A DNA stretch of 46,610 nt from Phycisphaerales bacterium (GTDB lineage Bacteria > Planctomycetota > Phycisphaerae > UBA1845 > Fen-1342): NCBI GenBank assembly GCA_003162245.1, contig PMMM01000037.1, forward strand, positions 1-46,610, written 5' to 3'. This document shows, in pieces, positions 17,233 to 25,649 of the stretch; the stretch's first letter is position 1, and each line of letters begins with the position of its first letter. The translations under genes were made by a program, and so were the position numbers. The notes below the pieces were generated by a model. That model had not been told where the DNA came from. It worked only from the letters and a program-made list of their open reading frames with translations, and did no database searches.

Positions 17233-17284
17233 GTGCCGCCGGCGGACGGCGACTGCACCGCGCTCGCGCGTTACCATAGCACCC

Positions 17285-17740
17285 ATGTCCGGCAACGTGT
17301 GTGAACATTGCACGGGGCTTTGCTGCGCGTACATCGCCCTGCCGCTCGAAACCCCCGAAACCGCGGAGGATTTCGACGACGTGCGCTGGTACCTGCTCCA
17401 CAAGAACGTCTTCGTGTTCGTCGAGGACGACGACTGGTACATCGGCTTCCGCACGCCCTGCGGGCACCTCGCGGGCGACGGTCGCTGCGGAATCTACCGC
17501 ACGCGGCCAAGAATCTGCCGCCAGTACGGGGCCGACCAGTGCGATTACCACTCCGGCGACTACAACTGGCAGCAGCACTTCGCCAGCCCCGAGCATCTCG
17601 ACGAGTACCTGCGCCAGTACCCGCCCGCCGGCGGCCGGCGCCTGCGGCACCGGGGCCGCAAGCCACGCGCACGGGCGCTGAGACCAACGCCCCCGCCACA
17701 GGTCGACCGCCACGGCATGCGGTTGCCGCCGTTGCCGTAG
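17285..17740 (+). CDS. YkgJ-like Cys-cluster protein
   Basis: The 151-aa protein starts MSGNVCEHCTGLCCAYIALP and carries further cysteines in TPCGHLAGDGRCGIYRTRP and ICRQYGADQCDYH. The CxxCxxxCC...C...C pattern matches the YkgJ zinc/iron-chelating family. A basic Pro/Arg tail follows. It is only distantly similar to the YkgJ gene at 9648. Role unknown. The gap to the sigma gene (17741-17895) holds no gene. Confidence 0.75.
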   Translation: MSGNVCEHCTGLCCAYIALPLETPETAEDFDDVRWYLLHKNVFVFVEDDDWYIGFRTPCGHLAGDGRCGIYRTRPRICRQYGADQCDYHSGDYNWQQHFASPEHLDEYLRQYPPAGGRRLRHRGRKPRARALRPTPPPQVDRHGMRLPPLP

Positions 17741-17895
17741 TGGGGGGCGGATTCGGCGACCAGGCCGGCGGCGACGGTTTTGCGGGTTTGCGCGCGGGGT
17801 GAATAATATGCCATCTGAGAGCGTCCACCGGCGAGCGGTTGCGCACAGCGCCCAACCTTTGCCATGCCCCGGTGTCTTTCAGCATAGGAGTGCTC

Positions 17896-18495
17896 GTGAA
17901 ATCGCAGGTCACGACGCGCATCGCCGTCCCAGACGACGCCGCGCTGGTTCGGCAGACGCTCGCCGGCCGGCGGACGGCGTTCGACGAGCTCGTGGAGCGC
18001 TATCAGCGTCGGGCGACGTCGGTGGCCTACCGGTTGCTCGGCAACCTGCACGACGCTCTGGAAGTGTGCCAGGAGGCGTTCATCCGCGCCTACCGCGGCC
18101 TCCAGACGCTGGAAGACCAGCAGAAGTTCGGCCCGTGGCTACTACGCATCGTCACCAACCTGTCGCTCAACTTTCGCCGCTCGCGCGGCCCGCGGCTGTC
18201 GTTCGAGGACTGCCTGCTCGGGCCGGATGCGTCGCGCGAGGAGCAAATCTCCGACGCGCCGCATTCCGAGGACCGGCCGGGGGCCAAGCTGATGGCGGCG
18301 GAGTTACAGGAACGCATTCAGGCTGCGATCGCCACGCTGCCGCCGCAGCAGCGGACCGCCCTCGTGCTTTTCAGCATCGAGCAGATGCCGCAGAAGGACG
18401 TGGCGGAAGTGATGAAGTGCAGCGTCGAGGCCGTGAAGTGGCACGTGTTTCAGGCCCGCAAGAAGATGAAAGAGCAGTTAACGGAGTTTCTGTGA
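17896..18495 (+). CDS. ECF RNA polymerase sigma factor
   Basis: The 199-aa protein has sigma region 2 (DELVERYQRRATSVAYRLLG and DALEVCQEAFIRAYRGL) and region 4 (LPPQQRTALVLFSIEQMPQK then DVAEVMKCSVEAVKWHVFQA), the standard two-domain ECF form. GTG 17896 is chosen because GGAG lies 5 nt upstream. The frame stays open to 17839, but that part is not conserved-looking. It is the first gene of a sigma/anti-sigma/secreted-protein cluster, so it is probably held inactive by the next product. Confidence 0.9.
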   Translation: MKSQVTTRIAVPDDAALVRQTLAGRRTAFDELVERYQRRATSVAYRLLGNLHDALEVCQEAFIRAYRGLQTLEDQQKFGPWLLRIVTNLSLNFRRSRGPRLSFEDCLLGPDASREEQISDAPHSEDRPGAKLMAAELQERIQAAIATLPPQQRTALVLFSIEQMPQKDVAEVMKCSVEAVKWHVFQARKKMKEQLTEFL

Positions 18496-18628
18496 GCGAG
18501 GGTCGCAGGATTGAAGGGGCGAAGGGATCAGGAAAGATGACCGCCCGCGTCGCGCTGGCGACGAACACACGCCGGTCCCTTCGGCCCTTCGATCCCGCGG
18601 CCGCGCGAGTTATTCGGTGGTGACGCCC

Positions 18629-19276
18629 ATGGACCGCGACGCATTCGAGCAACTGGTCAGCGCGTGGCTCGATGAGCCGGAGCGCACCGACTTGCAGCGG
18701 CAGGTCGAGGAGGCCGTGCGCCTTGAGCCGGAGCTGGCGGCGTTGCTGGCCGAGTGGCGGCGGTTCGACGAGGTGTTCCGCAGCCAGGCGCCCGAGCTCC
18801 GTGGCGTGGATTGGGCGAAGCTCGAGGGGCACATTTCGGCAGCGATTGACGCGGCGGACACGAGCACGACGGACGAAGACGCGCTCGACACGGCCTTGCA
18901 CGATCTGCCGTCGATCGAGCCGCGCGTGGACTGGCCGCGCCTGCACGAACGCATCGCCGCCGCCGTCCGCCGGAGCGATCAAGGCGTCCTCCGTCGGCGT
19001 TGGCGCGTGATTCTCGGCACCGCGACAGTGGCTGGCTTGGCGGCCGCCGCGGCGCTCGTGTTGACCATTCTGCCTAACCCCTCGCCCGCGCTGCTGTCAT
19101 CCGGAGTGGTGCGTGTGACCGTGGGAGTGCCGGCGGCAGCGGTGGAGACGAGCACCGGCGTGGCCTACGCCCGCGTCAGCGTCACTGAGGCAGTTCATGA
19201 GCAACCGCAACGCTTCTTTAGCATTGACCCGATCCAGCAGCCGGCTGCGTCCGACGACGCCGGCGGATTCTATTGA
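18629..19276 (+). CDS. Putative membrane-anchored anti-sigma factor
   Basis: The 215-aa protein begins MDRDAFEQLVSAWLDEPERT, a helical N-terminus like anti-sigma domains (usually 'L...LDGEL'). It has acidic helices with two internal similar segments (LRGVDWAKLEGHISAAID and IEPRVDWPRLHERIAAAV), one membrane helix near 130-150, and a 65-residue outer tail. GTG 18617 is an alternative start. It follows the ECF gene after 133 nt. No zinc-binding HxxxCxxC motif is seen, so it is not a classical ZAS protein. Confidence 0.65.
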   Translation: MDRDAFEQLVSAWLDEPERTDLQRQVEEAVRLEPELAALLAEWRRFDEVFRSQAPELRGVDWAKLEGHISAAIDAADTSTTDEDALDTALHDLPSIEPRVDWPRLHERIAAAVRRSDQGVLRRRWRVILGTATVAGLAAAAALVLTILPNPSPALLSSGVVRVTVGVPAAAVETSTGVAYARVSVTEAVHEQPQRFFSIDPIQQPAASDDAGGFY

Positions 19277-19286
19277 GGCTCTTCCC

Positions 19287-20411
19287 ATGAAAACGTCACC
19301 CGCTCGACATTTCGGGTCGTTTCCGCTCGCGTGCCTGGCCGGCCTGCTGGTCGTCCTGGCCGGGTCGCTGCCGGTGACCGCGCAACCGATGCGCGACCTG
19401 GTCGAGGCGGCCCTGGACCAGAAAGTCGCGCAGAAGATCGAAATCAGCGAGCGGCCGATCCGCGAGGCGCTGACCGCGCTGGAGAAAGCGACCGGGCTGC
19501 ATTTCGAGCTCGCTCCGAACGCGCTCGAGGGCATGCCCGCCGGCGACCAGACGCGGCTGTCGCTCGTCATTGCCGACATGTCGGTGCGCGACGCGTTGCG
19601 GCGGATCTTCGACGGACTGGGGCTGGCGCTGCGCGTGGATAACGACAAGGTGATCGTCGAGCCGGCGCCCGTGCTGGATCGCCTCGGCCGGCGGCTGACG
19701 ATCGAGGAAGTCGGGCTATTGCAGAAGCTGGCGGCGGGGCCGTGGTCATCGCTCAAGCCCGAGGATTTTGCCATCGAGTTTCGGCTGTCGCCGAAGGGCG
19801 ATCCGCAGAAGGCGTTCGAGCAGGCGATGCGGGAGGGACCGGCGGCCAGCGCACTGGCGAAGCTCGAGGAAGTTACGCAGGGGATGGGCGCGCTGTGGGT
19901 GCCGAAGGGTCACACGATCGTGATCTACGGCCGCGAGGAGGACGTGCAGCAGCGTCTCGATCGGCCGCTGGACCTGAGCTACCGCAAGACGCCGCTGGAC
20001 GAGTTGCTGCTCGAGCTCGGCAAGCGGATCGGCATCACCGTGCACTTCCAGCCGGGCGTGCTGCGGAATGTGGACGCCCGGGAGCGGAACGTCGAGCTGG
20101 TTCAGCGCGGCATTTCGGCCCGCCAGGCGCTCGAGCTGATCATGGGCAGCACCGGGCTGGTCTACGAGGTGGTCGAGGACGGGATCGTGGTCTCGATGCC
20201 GCCGGCCGGTGGTGCGCAGCCATCGGCGGATAGCGAAGCCGGGGCCAAGGGCAAGGTCGTCGCGATCCTCCGCGTGCCGGTGGGCACCGACGGCACGACG
20301 ATCGACTTCCTGATCCGCGAGGCCGACCTGCCGGCGGAATTCAAGGACCTCTTCAAGCAGAAGATGCCGCAAGTGATCGAAATTCTGCGGCAGAAGGCGG
20401 GGAGCCAGTAG
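19287..20411 (+). CDS. Secreted protein with two STN/secretin-N-like domains
   Basis: The 374-aa protein has a signal peptide (ACLAGLLVVLAGSLPVTAQ). Two similar modules follow: about 45-125 (REALTALEKATGLHFEL and VRDALRRIFDGLGLAL) and about 230-310 (LDELLLELGKRIGITVHFQP and ARQALELIMGSTGLVYEV). These match the STN fold of TonB-dependent transducers and secretins, which bind partner proteins in the periplasm. It starts 10 nt after the anti-sigma stop, so it may be the sensor input of the sigma system, in the manner of FecA-FecR. Confidence 0.7.
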   Translation: MKTSPARHFGSFPLACLAGLLVVLAGSLPVTAQPMRDLVEAALDQKVAQKIEISERPIREALTALEKATGLHFELAPNALEGMPAGDQTRLSLVIADMSVRDALRRIFDGLGLALRVDNDKVIVEPAPVLDRLGRRLTIEEVGLLQKLAAGPWSSLKPEDFAIEFRLSPKGDPQKAFEQAMREGPAASALAKLEEVTQGMGALWVPKGHTIVIYGREEDVQQRLDRPLDLSYRKTPLDELLLELGKRIGITVHFQPGVLRNVDARERNVELVQRGISARQALELIMGSTGLVYEVVEDGIVVSMPPAGGAQPSADSEAGAKGKVVAILRVPVGTDGTTIDFLIREADLPAEFKDLFKQKMPQVIEILRQKAGSQ

Positions 20412-20453
20412 GGGGGTGCGGCCGGCGCAATGCGGGGGCGCGGCCAAGCATCG

Positions 20454-20529
20454 GAGCCCCGAGCGCCAGCGAGCGGGTTTCCGGCAGGCGTCGCGTTCTC
20501 CGGCAACCCGTCGCTCGCGCTCTGGGCTC
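20454..20529. repeat. 76-nt long hairpin, dispersed-repeat candidate
   Basis: The arm from GAGCCC (20454) to CGGGTT (20479) pairs with AACCCG (20505) to GGGCTC (20529): 23 pairs with two mismatches and one bulge. It lies between the STN gene and argF and fits a REP/MITE-like dispersed repeat, or a bidirectional terminator without a T-tract. Confidence 0.65.
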
Positions 20530-20543
20530 TGCTCCCCGTCCCA

Positions 20544-20572
20544 TTCCCGCACTTCCCCGCCCGTGCTACACT
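20544..20572 (+). promoter_or_regulatory. Promoter candidate for argF
   Basis: TTCCCG (20544-20549), a 17-nt spacer and TACACT (20567-20572) preceded by TGC (extended -10). The start near 20579 leaves a leader of about 63 nt. Confidence 0.4.
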
Positions 20573-20641
20573 TCCTGAATTGCGCGCGGCTCAGGCGGAT
20601 AGCCCGCGCAGACTAAACGGGAAACGACGGAGACGTACCAC

Positions 20642-21673
20642 ATGGCAGTCAAGCTCCAAGGCCGCAATCTGCTTTCGATGAAGGACCTCTCGGGCGACGA
20701 GATCCACGCCATCCTGGCGCTGGCACACGATATCAAAGCCCACCGGGCGAAATGGTGGCACGCGGCCCCGCTGGGCGGCCAGACGCTCGGCATGCTCTTT
20801 CAGAAACCCTCGCTCCGCACGCGCGTCTCATTCGAGACCGGCATGGCCCGGCTCGGCGGCCACGCGATTTACCTCTCGCCCGTGGACTTCCAGCTCGGCA
20901 AGCGTGAGACGGTCGAAGACGTGGCGATCGTGCTGTCGCGCTACGTGGACGTGATCATGGCCCGGGTCTTCGAGCACGAGATCGTCGCGGAGCTGGCGAA
21001 ATACGCGACGTGCCCGGTGATCAACGGGCTGAGCGACTTCGAGCACCCGTGCCAGATTCTGGCTGATTTGCAGACGATCCAGGAGTGGAAGGGGGGGCTC
21101 AAGGGCCGCACGCTCAACTACATCGGCGACGGAAACAACGTCGCCCACTCGCTGATGTTCGGCGGGGCGCGGGTCGGGATGAACGTGACAGTCACCACGC
21201 CGCCGGGGTTCGAACCGAGCGGGCTCGTGCTGGCGGAGGCGGCGGAAATCGGCCGTGCGACCGGTGCGACCGTCCGTGTGGTGCACGACGCCGCGGAGGG
21301 GGCCAAGGGTGCGGACGTGCTGTACACGGACGTGTGGGCGTCGATGGGCCAGGAAGCGGAGGCCGAGGCCCGCAAGGCGAAATTCCAGGGCTTCCAGATC
21401 AACGCGGGCCTGCTGAGCCACGCGAAGAAGGACGCGATCATCCTGCACTGCCTGCCGGCGCACTACGGCGAGGAGATCGACTACGCGGCGTCGCGCACGC
21501 CGAACTCCGCGATCTTCGACCAGGCGGAGAACCGGATGCACGCGCAGAATGCGCTGCTGGTGCTAGTCATGGGCGCGGCCGGTAAATCAGCCCCAAAGCC
21601 GAAGCCGGCCGCCACGCCTGCGGCGAAGCCGAAGCCGAAGCCGCGGCCCGCACGCGGGCGGTCGCGGAGATAA
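20642..21673 (+). CDS. argF: Ornithine carbamoyltransferase
   Basis: The 343-aa enzyme makes citrulline from ornithine and carbamoyl phosphate. It has the carbamoyl-phosphate loop KPSLRTRVSFETG (Leu where STRTR has Thr), HPCQILADL, the ornithine-side DVWASMGQE and the HCLPAHYGEEID loop. About 28 extra C-terminal residues are Ala/Pro/Lys/Arg-rich (APKPKPAATPAAKPKPKP), a low-complexity tail outside the family norm. No other arginine genes are close. The gap before it (20412-20641) holds the long hairpin and promoter. Confidence 0.95.
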   Translation: MAVKLQGRNLLSMKDLSGDEIHAILALAHDIKAHRAKWWHAAPLGGQTLGMLFQKPSLRTRVSFETGMARLGGHAIYLSPVDFQLGKRETVEDVAIVLSRYVDVIMARVFEHEIVAELAKYATCPVINGLSDFEHPCQILADLQTIQEWKGGLKGRTLNYIGDGNNVAHSLMFGGARVGMNVTVTTPPGFEPSGLVLAEAAEIGRATGATVRVVHDAAEGAKGADVLYTDVWASMGQEAEAEARKAKFQGFQINAGLLSHAKKDAIILHCLPAHYGEEIDYAASRTPNSAIFDQAENRMHAQNALLVLVMGAAGKSAPKPKPAATPAAKPKPKPRPARGRSRR

Positions 21674-21729
21674 CAGCGCAATCGCGGATGACCCTGCTGC
21701 GGCAGGATGTGAAACCGAGGAGCCAGCTC

Positions 21730-23670
21730 ATGTTCAAACCCGTTTGGGCACGGCGCCCGTACACGCTCGTTCTTGCTCTCGCGTTGCTCTCCGCGCTGCC
21801 GGCGTACACGCTGGCCGCCGAGCCGCAGCCGCGTGCCGACAACGTCCCGCCGGAGGGGTTTGTCGCGCTCTTCGACGGGAAGGGCCTCGCGGGCTGGAAG
21901 GGCCTCGTGGCCGATCCGCCGAAGCGGGCGGCGATGGCGGCTGACGAGCTCGCCAAGGCGCAGGAAAAGGCCGATGCGCGGATGCGCGAGCACTGGAAAG
22001 TCGCCGATGGCGTGCTGATCTCCGACAGCCAGGGCGAGAACCTCTGCACGGCCAAAGACTACGGCGATTTCGAGCTGCTGATCGACTGGAAGACCGAGCC
22101 GACGGGCGACAGCGGCATTTACCTCCGCGGCAGCCCGCAGGTGCAGATTTGGGACAAGCCCGAAGGCTCCGGGGCCCTGTGGAACAACAAGAAGCACGCC
22201 AACAAGCCGCTTTTCGCCGCCGACCATCCCGCCGGCGAGTGGAACACGTTCCGGATCATCATGGTCGGCGAGCGCGCGACGATTTATCTGAACGACGTGC
22301 TCGTCGTCGACGATACGGTGCTCGAAAACTACTGGGAGCCGGACAAAGCGATCTACCCGCGCGGCGCGATCGAGCTGCAAAGCCACAAACCGGCGGTCCA
22401 GCTCCAGTTCAAGAACATCTTCGTCCGCGAGCTGGTGCGCCCGGCGGGCGTGACGCCGGTTGCGCCGCCGCTGCTGAAGCCGGGCGACCGGGTCGTCATC
22501 ACGGGCGATTCGATCACCGAGCAGAAGATATACAGCCGGTTCATCGAGGACTACCTGCTCGCGTGCGTGCCGCAACTCGATGTGACCGTGACGCAGCTCG
22601 GCTGGAGCGGCGAGCGGGCGCCGGGGTTCGCGGACCGGATGGACAACGACCTGCTGCCGCTGAAGCCGAACGTCGTCACGACGTGCTACGGCATGAACGA
22701 CGGGCTCTACAAGGCGTACGAGCCGGTCATCGGCGAGGCGTACGAAAAGTCGATGCGGCAGATCGTGGAGCACGTGAAGCAAGCCGGCGCGATCGTCCTG
22801 GTCGGCTCGCCGGGCGCGGTCGATTTCGACACCTTCAAGCGGCCGGACGTGCCGCCGCCGGTGTACAACGACAACCTCGCCCACCTGCGGGACATCGCCC
22901 GCGAGCTGGCGTTCCAGACCGGCGAGCCGTTCGCCGACGTGCACGACCAGATGATCCTGGCGATGCGCCGGGCGAAGCCGGTGCTCGGCGCAGCGTACCA
23001 CGTCTGCGGCCCGGACGGTTTCCATCCCGCACCCGACGGCCAGCTCGTGATGGCGTACGCGTTCCTGAAGGGGCTGGGGCTCGACGGGCAGATCGGCACG
23101 ATCAACGTCGAGTGGGGGGGTGAAAAGCCGACCGCGACCACCGGCGACGGGCACAAAGTGCTCTCCGCATCGAAGGACGGGCTGGAAATCGAGAGCGCGC
23201 GCTACCCATTCTGCTTCTACGGCGACCCGAAGTTACCGGACGGCACGCGCAGCATCCTGCCGTACCTGCCGTTCAACGCGGACCTCAACCGGTTCATGCT
23301 CGTCGTGAAGGGCCTCCCGACCGCCGCGGCCACCGTAACGTGGGGCGACGCCTCGCAGCGCTTCACGCGCGAGCAACTCGAGGCCGGCGTCAACCTGGCC
23401 GCGGAGTTCCTCGACAATCCGTTCAGCGCGCCGTTCAAGGCCCTCGATGACCTGGTTGCGAAGAAGCAGGCCTTCGAGACGAGTATGATCAAGCAATGCA
23501 TCACCAACTTCCGCACCTACCGCACGCTCCTGGGCAACGATGCGGAGGCCGAGAAGGCGATGGCGACGCTGCGCGAGCGGCTGATGGCGGCCGAGCAGAA
23601 ATGGCAGGCGGACGTGCGGGCGGCAGTGACGCCGGTCCGCCACACGCTCACCATCGAGCCGGAGAAGTGA
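21730..23670 (+). CDS. Secreted DUF1080 plus SGNH/GDSL hydrolase fusion
   Basis: The 646-aa protein has a signal peptide (TLVLALALLSALPAYTLAA). The first domain (about 40-245) is DUF1080/3-keto-disaccharide hydrolase-like: FVALFDGKGLAGWKG, DFELLIDWKTEPTGDSGIYL and RGAIELQSHKPAVQ. The second (about 255-460) is an SGNH hydrolase with GDSI (block I), GMNDG (block III) and DGFHPAPDG (block V, Asp-His pair). A C-terminal helical region follows. It probably removes acyl groups or cleaves polysaccharide outside the cytoplasm. GAGGAG lies 8 nt before ATG 21730. Confidence 0.85.
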   Translation: MFKPVWARRPYTLVLALALLSALPAYTLAAEPQPRADNVPPEGFVALFDGKGLAGWKGLVADPPKRAAMAADELAKAQEKADARMREHWKVADGVLISDSQGENLCTAKDYGDFELLIDWKTEPTGDSGIYLRGSPQVQIWDKPEGSGALWNNKKHANKPLFAADHPAGEWNTFRIIMVGERATIYLNDVLVVDDTVLENYWEPDKAIYPRGAIELQSHKPAVQLQFKNIFVRELVRPAGVTPVAPPLLKPGDRVVITGDSITEQKIYSRFIEDYLLACVPQLDVTVTQLGWSGERAPGFADRMDNDLLPLKPNVVTTCYGMNDGLYKAYEPVIGEAYEKSMRQIVEHVKQAGAIVLVGSPGAVDFDTFKRPDVPPPVYNDNLAHLRDIARELAFQTGEPFADVHDQMILAMRRAKPVLGAAYHVCGPDGFHPAPDGQLVMAYAFLKGLGLDGQIGTINVEWGGEKPTATTGDGHKVLSASKDGLEIESARYPFCFYGDPKLPDGTRSILPYLPFNADLNRFMLVVKGLPTAAATVTWGDASQRFTREQLEAGVNLAAEFLDNPFSAPFKALDDLVAKKQAFETSMIKQCITNFRTYRTLLGNDAEAEKAMATLRERLMAAEQKWQADVRAAVTPVRHTLTIEPEK

Positions 23671-23680
23671 TCGGAGCCGC

Positions 23681-25579
23681 ATGGATCGGGTGATCAAGCT
23701 GCCCGCATTCATCGCCGGGATCGTGCTTCTGCTGATCTGCGCGGCGGCGGCGCTGCTCCTGTCGCTCGAGCACCTCGTGGGGTTGAGCCTGCCCGGCTGC
23801 GGTGCGGGGAGCCCGTGCCAGCAGGCCGCCGCCAGCATCTGGGGCAAAGTGCCGTACATCGGCTGGCCGGTGTCGCACGTCGGCCTCGCGTACTTCCTCG
23901 CGCTGCTGGCGGCGTGGTTCCCCATGCGCCACGGCGTGCCGGGCATCGTCCGCTGGATCGTGCGGCTCGGAGTGCTCGGGTCGATCGGCTTCACGACCAT
24001 CATGCTCCGCGGCGGATACGTGTGCCCGTACTGCCTGGCAACGCACGCCGGCAATGTCGCGTTCTGGATTCTGCTCGAATCCTCCGCATACCGCCTGGGA
24101 GGGCGAGGCTCCCGCCGAGCCGCGACACGCTGGCCGCTGACGACCGGCGCGGTCGCTTTTGCGCTCGTTAGCGCAGCCCTGGCGGTCGTCGAGACACAGA
24201 CCAAACACGCCGCTGCCGCCATCGCGGAGACGCGTTTTGAGAGTTCCAGTGCGGCGATCCTGGCGGCCGGGCAGCGTGCCGCCAGCGAGCCGAGCTTGAC
24301 CGAACCGCCGCCGCCGGCGGCGACGGAGCCGGTCGAGCCGGCGCCATCCGAGATCGCGACGTCCGAGCCCGCATCCGCGCCGAGTGTGGCAGGCTTCACC
24401 GGCCGCTACCGGCTCGGGCCGGAACGCGCCGTCCTGCGTTTCGTGTTATTCATGGACTACCAGTGCAGCGCCTGCCAGGGCACGGACATCGAGCTGAAGA
24501 AGCTGCTCGCGGAGCACGACGACCTCTCGCTCTCGGTCAAGCAATGGCCCGGCGACCCCGCGTGCAACCCCTACACGCCTAACCGGCATACAGGCGCCTG
24601 CCTGGCCGCGCGGGCGGCGGAGGCGGCCGGCATCCTCGGCGGCAACGACGCCTTCTGGAAGCTGCACTTCTGGCTTTTCGACCACAGCGGCCACTTCACG
24701 GACGACGAGCTGCGCAAGGCCGTCGGCGACTTCGGCTTCGACGCGGACGAATTCGAGCGCGTCATGCAGAGCGAGGAAACGGCCCGCCGCGTGTACGCCG
24801 ATGTCGAGGAAGGCTTCGAGCTAGCGCTCAGCACCACGCCGATGATCTTCGTCAACGGCGTCGAATTCACGGGCTGGGCGGCCGGCAACGCGCTAACGCG
24901 GCTGGTCAGCAAGGTGCTCAGCGCGAACGTGCCGGCGGCGACGGCGGAGAACGACCATCCGCCGCCCGCCACGGACGCCTTCATCCGCGACTGGTTTACG
25001 GAGCGGCCGTTCCGCCTGCTGCTAACGAACCGCTCCTGGACGCTCGGCCCCGACACGGCGCGTGTGCGCGTGGTCGTCTGGGGCGACTACCAGCAGCCGA
25101 ACACCGCCCTGGCCGAGCGCATCATCCGCGAGTTCGCCGCCGGGCGCGACGACGTGCAGTACACGTTTCATGCCTATCCGCTGAGCCGTGCGTGCAATCC
25201 GTCGGCCGAGGAAGACGAGAACCCGCTCGCGTGCCGCGCTGCCGTCGCCGCGGAGGTGGCCGGCGAGCTCGGCGGCGCCACGGGTTTTTGGAAGGTGCAC
25301 GACTGGCTCATGCACAACCCGCAGCGGCTGGACGACGACGACCTGTGTGCGGCCGTCGCGCAGATGGGCTTCGATTCCCACGTTTTCATGCTGCTGCTGG
25401 ACGACCCCGGCGTCAGCGCGGCCGTCGCGAACGAAGCCCTGCTCGGCGCCGAGACGGCCCAGCGGGCCGGGCTGCAAAAGACGCCGCGCATCTTCATCAA
25501 CAACAAGCCCGTCCGCCGTTGGCTGCACGGGCAGGAGCCGTTGTTGCGGACGATCCTCGACGCGGCGGCAGGGGGGTAG
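23681..25579 (+). CDS. VKOR-DsbA-DsbA fusion (disulfide-forming membrane protein)
   Basis: The 632-aa protein begins with a VKOR domain of four or five helices, with Cys40 and Cys46 in the loop pair and CPYC at 115-118. After a Pro/Ala/Glu-rich linker (about 185-235) comes a DsbA-like thioredoxin with CSAC at 262-265. A second thioredoxin-like domain (about 450-630) has the same layout (WGDYQQPNTA, ACNPSAEEDE, CRAAVAAEVAG) but lacks the CxxC. It would oxidise secreted proteins and pass electrons to quinone. A dispersed repeat codes for residues near 140-148. It starts 10 nt after the DUF1080 gene. Confidence 0.88.
   Translation: MDRVIKLPAFIAGIVLLLICAAAALLLSLEHLVGLSLPGCGAGSPCQQAAASIWGKVPYIGWPVSHVGLAYFLALLAAWFPMRHGVPGIVRWIVRLGVLGSIGFTTIMLRGGYVCPYCLATHAGNVAFWILLESSAYRLGGRGSRRAATRWPLTTGAVAFALVSAALAVVETQTKHAAAAIAETRFESSSAAILAAGQRAASEPSLTEPPPPAATEPVEPAPSEIATSEPASAPSVAGFTGRYRLGPERAVLRFVLFMDYQCSACQGTDIELKKLLAEHDDLSLSVKQWPGDPACNPYTPNRHTGACLAARAAEAAGILGGNDAFWKLHFWLFDHSGHFTDDELRKAVGDFGFDADEFERVMQSEETARRVYADVEEGFELALSTTPMIFVNGVEFTGWAAGNALTRLVSKVLSANVPAATAENDHPPPATDAFIRDWFTERPFRLLLTNRSWTLGPDTARVRVVVWGDYQQPNTALAERIIREFAAGRDDVQYTFHAYPLSRACNPSAEEDENPLACRAAVAAEVAGELGGATGFWKVHDWLMHNPQRLDDDDLCAAVAQMGFDSHVFMLLLDDPGVSAAVANEALLGAETAQRAGLQKTPRIFINNKPVRRWLHGQEPLLRTILDAAAGG
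24097..24124 (+). repeat. Dispersed GGGAGGGCGAGGCTCC repeat, copy 1 (inside the VKOR-DsbA gene)
   Basis: GGGAGGGCGAGGCTCCCGCC followed by GAGCCGCG codes for the Gly/Arg/Ser stretch GGRGSRRA between VKOR helices. It closely matches the intergenic copies at 25583 and 25618. Confidence 0.7.
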
Positions 25580-25582
25580 GGG

Positions 25583-25608
25583 GGGAGGGCGAGGCTCCGG
25601 CTGAGGCG
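25583..25608 (+). repeat. Dispersed GGGAGGGCGAGGCTCC repeat, copy 2
   Basis: GGGAGGGCGAGGCTCCGGCT then GAGGCG, directly after the VKOR-DsbA stop codon. Confidence 0.7.
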
Positions 25609-25617
25609 GGGGCGCCG

Positions 25618-25645
25618 GGGAGGGCGAAGCTCCTGCTGAGCCGCG
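25618..25645 (+). repeat. Dispersed GGGAGGGCGAGGCTCC repeat, copy 3
   Basis: GGGAGGGCGAAGCTCCTGCT then GAGCCGCG, 35 nt from copy 2 and ending 4 nt short of the stop codon of the convergent gene at 25650. Confidence 0.7.
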
Positions 25646-25649
25646 TCTG

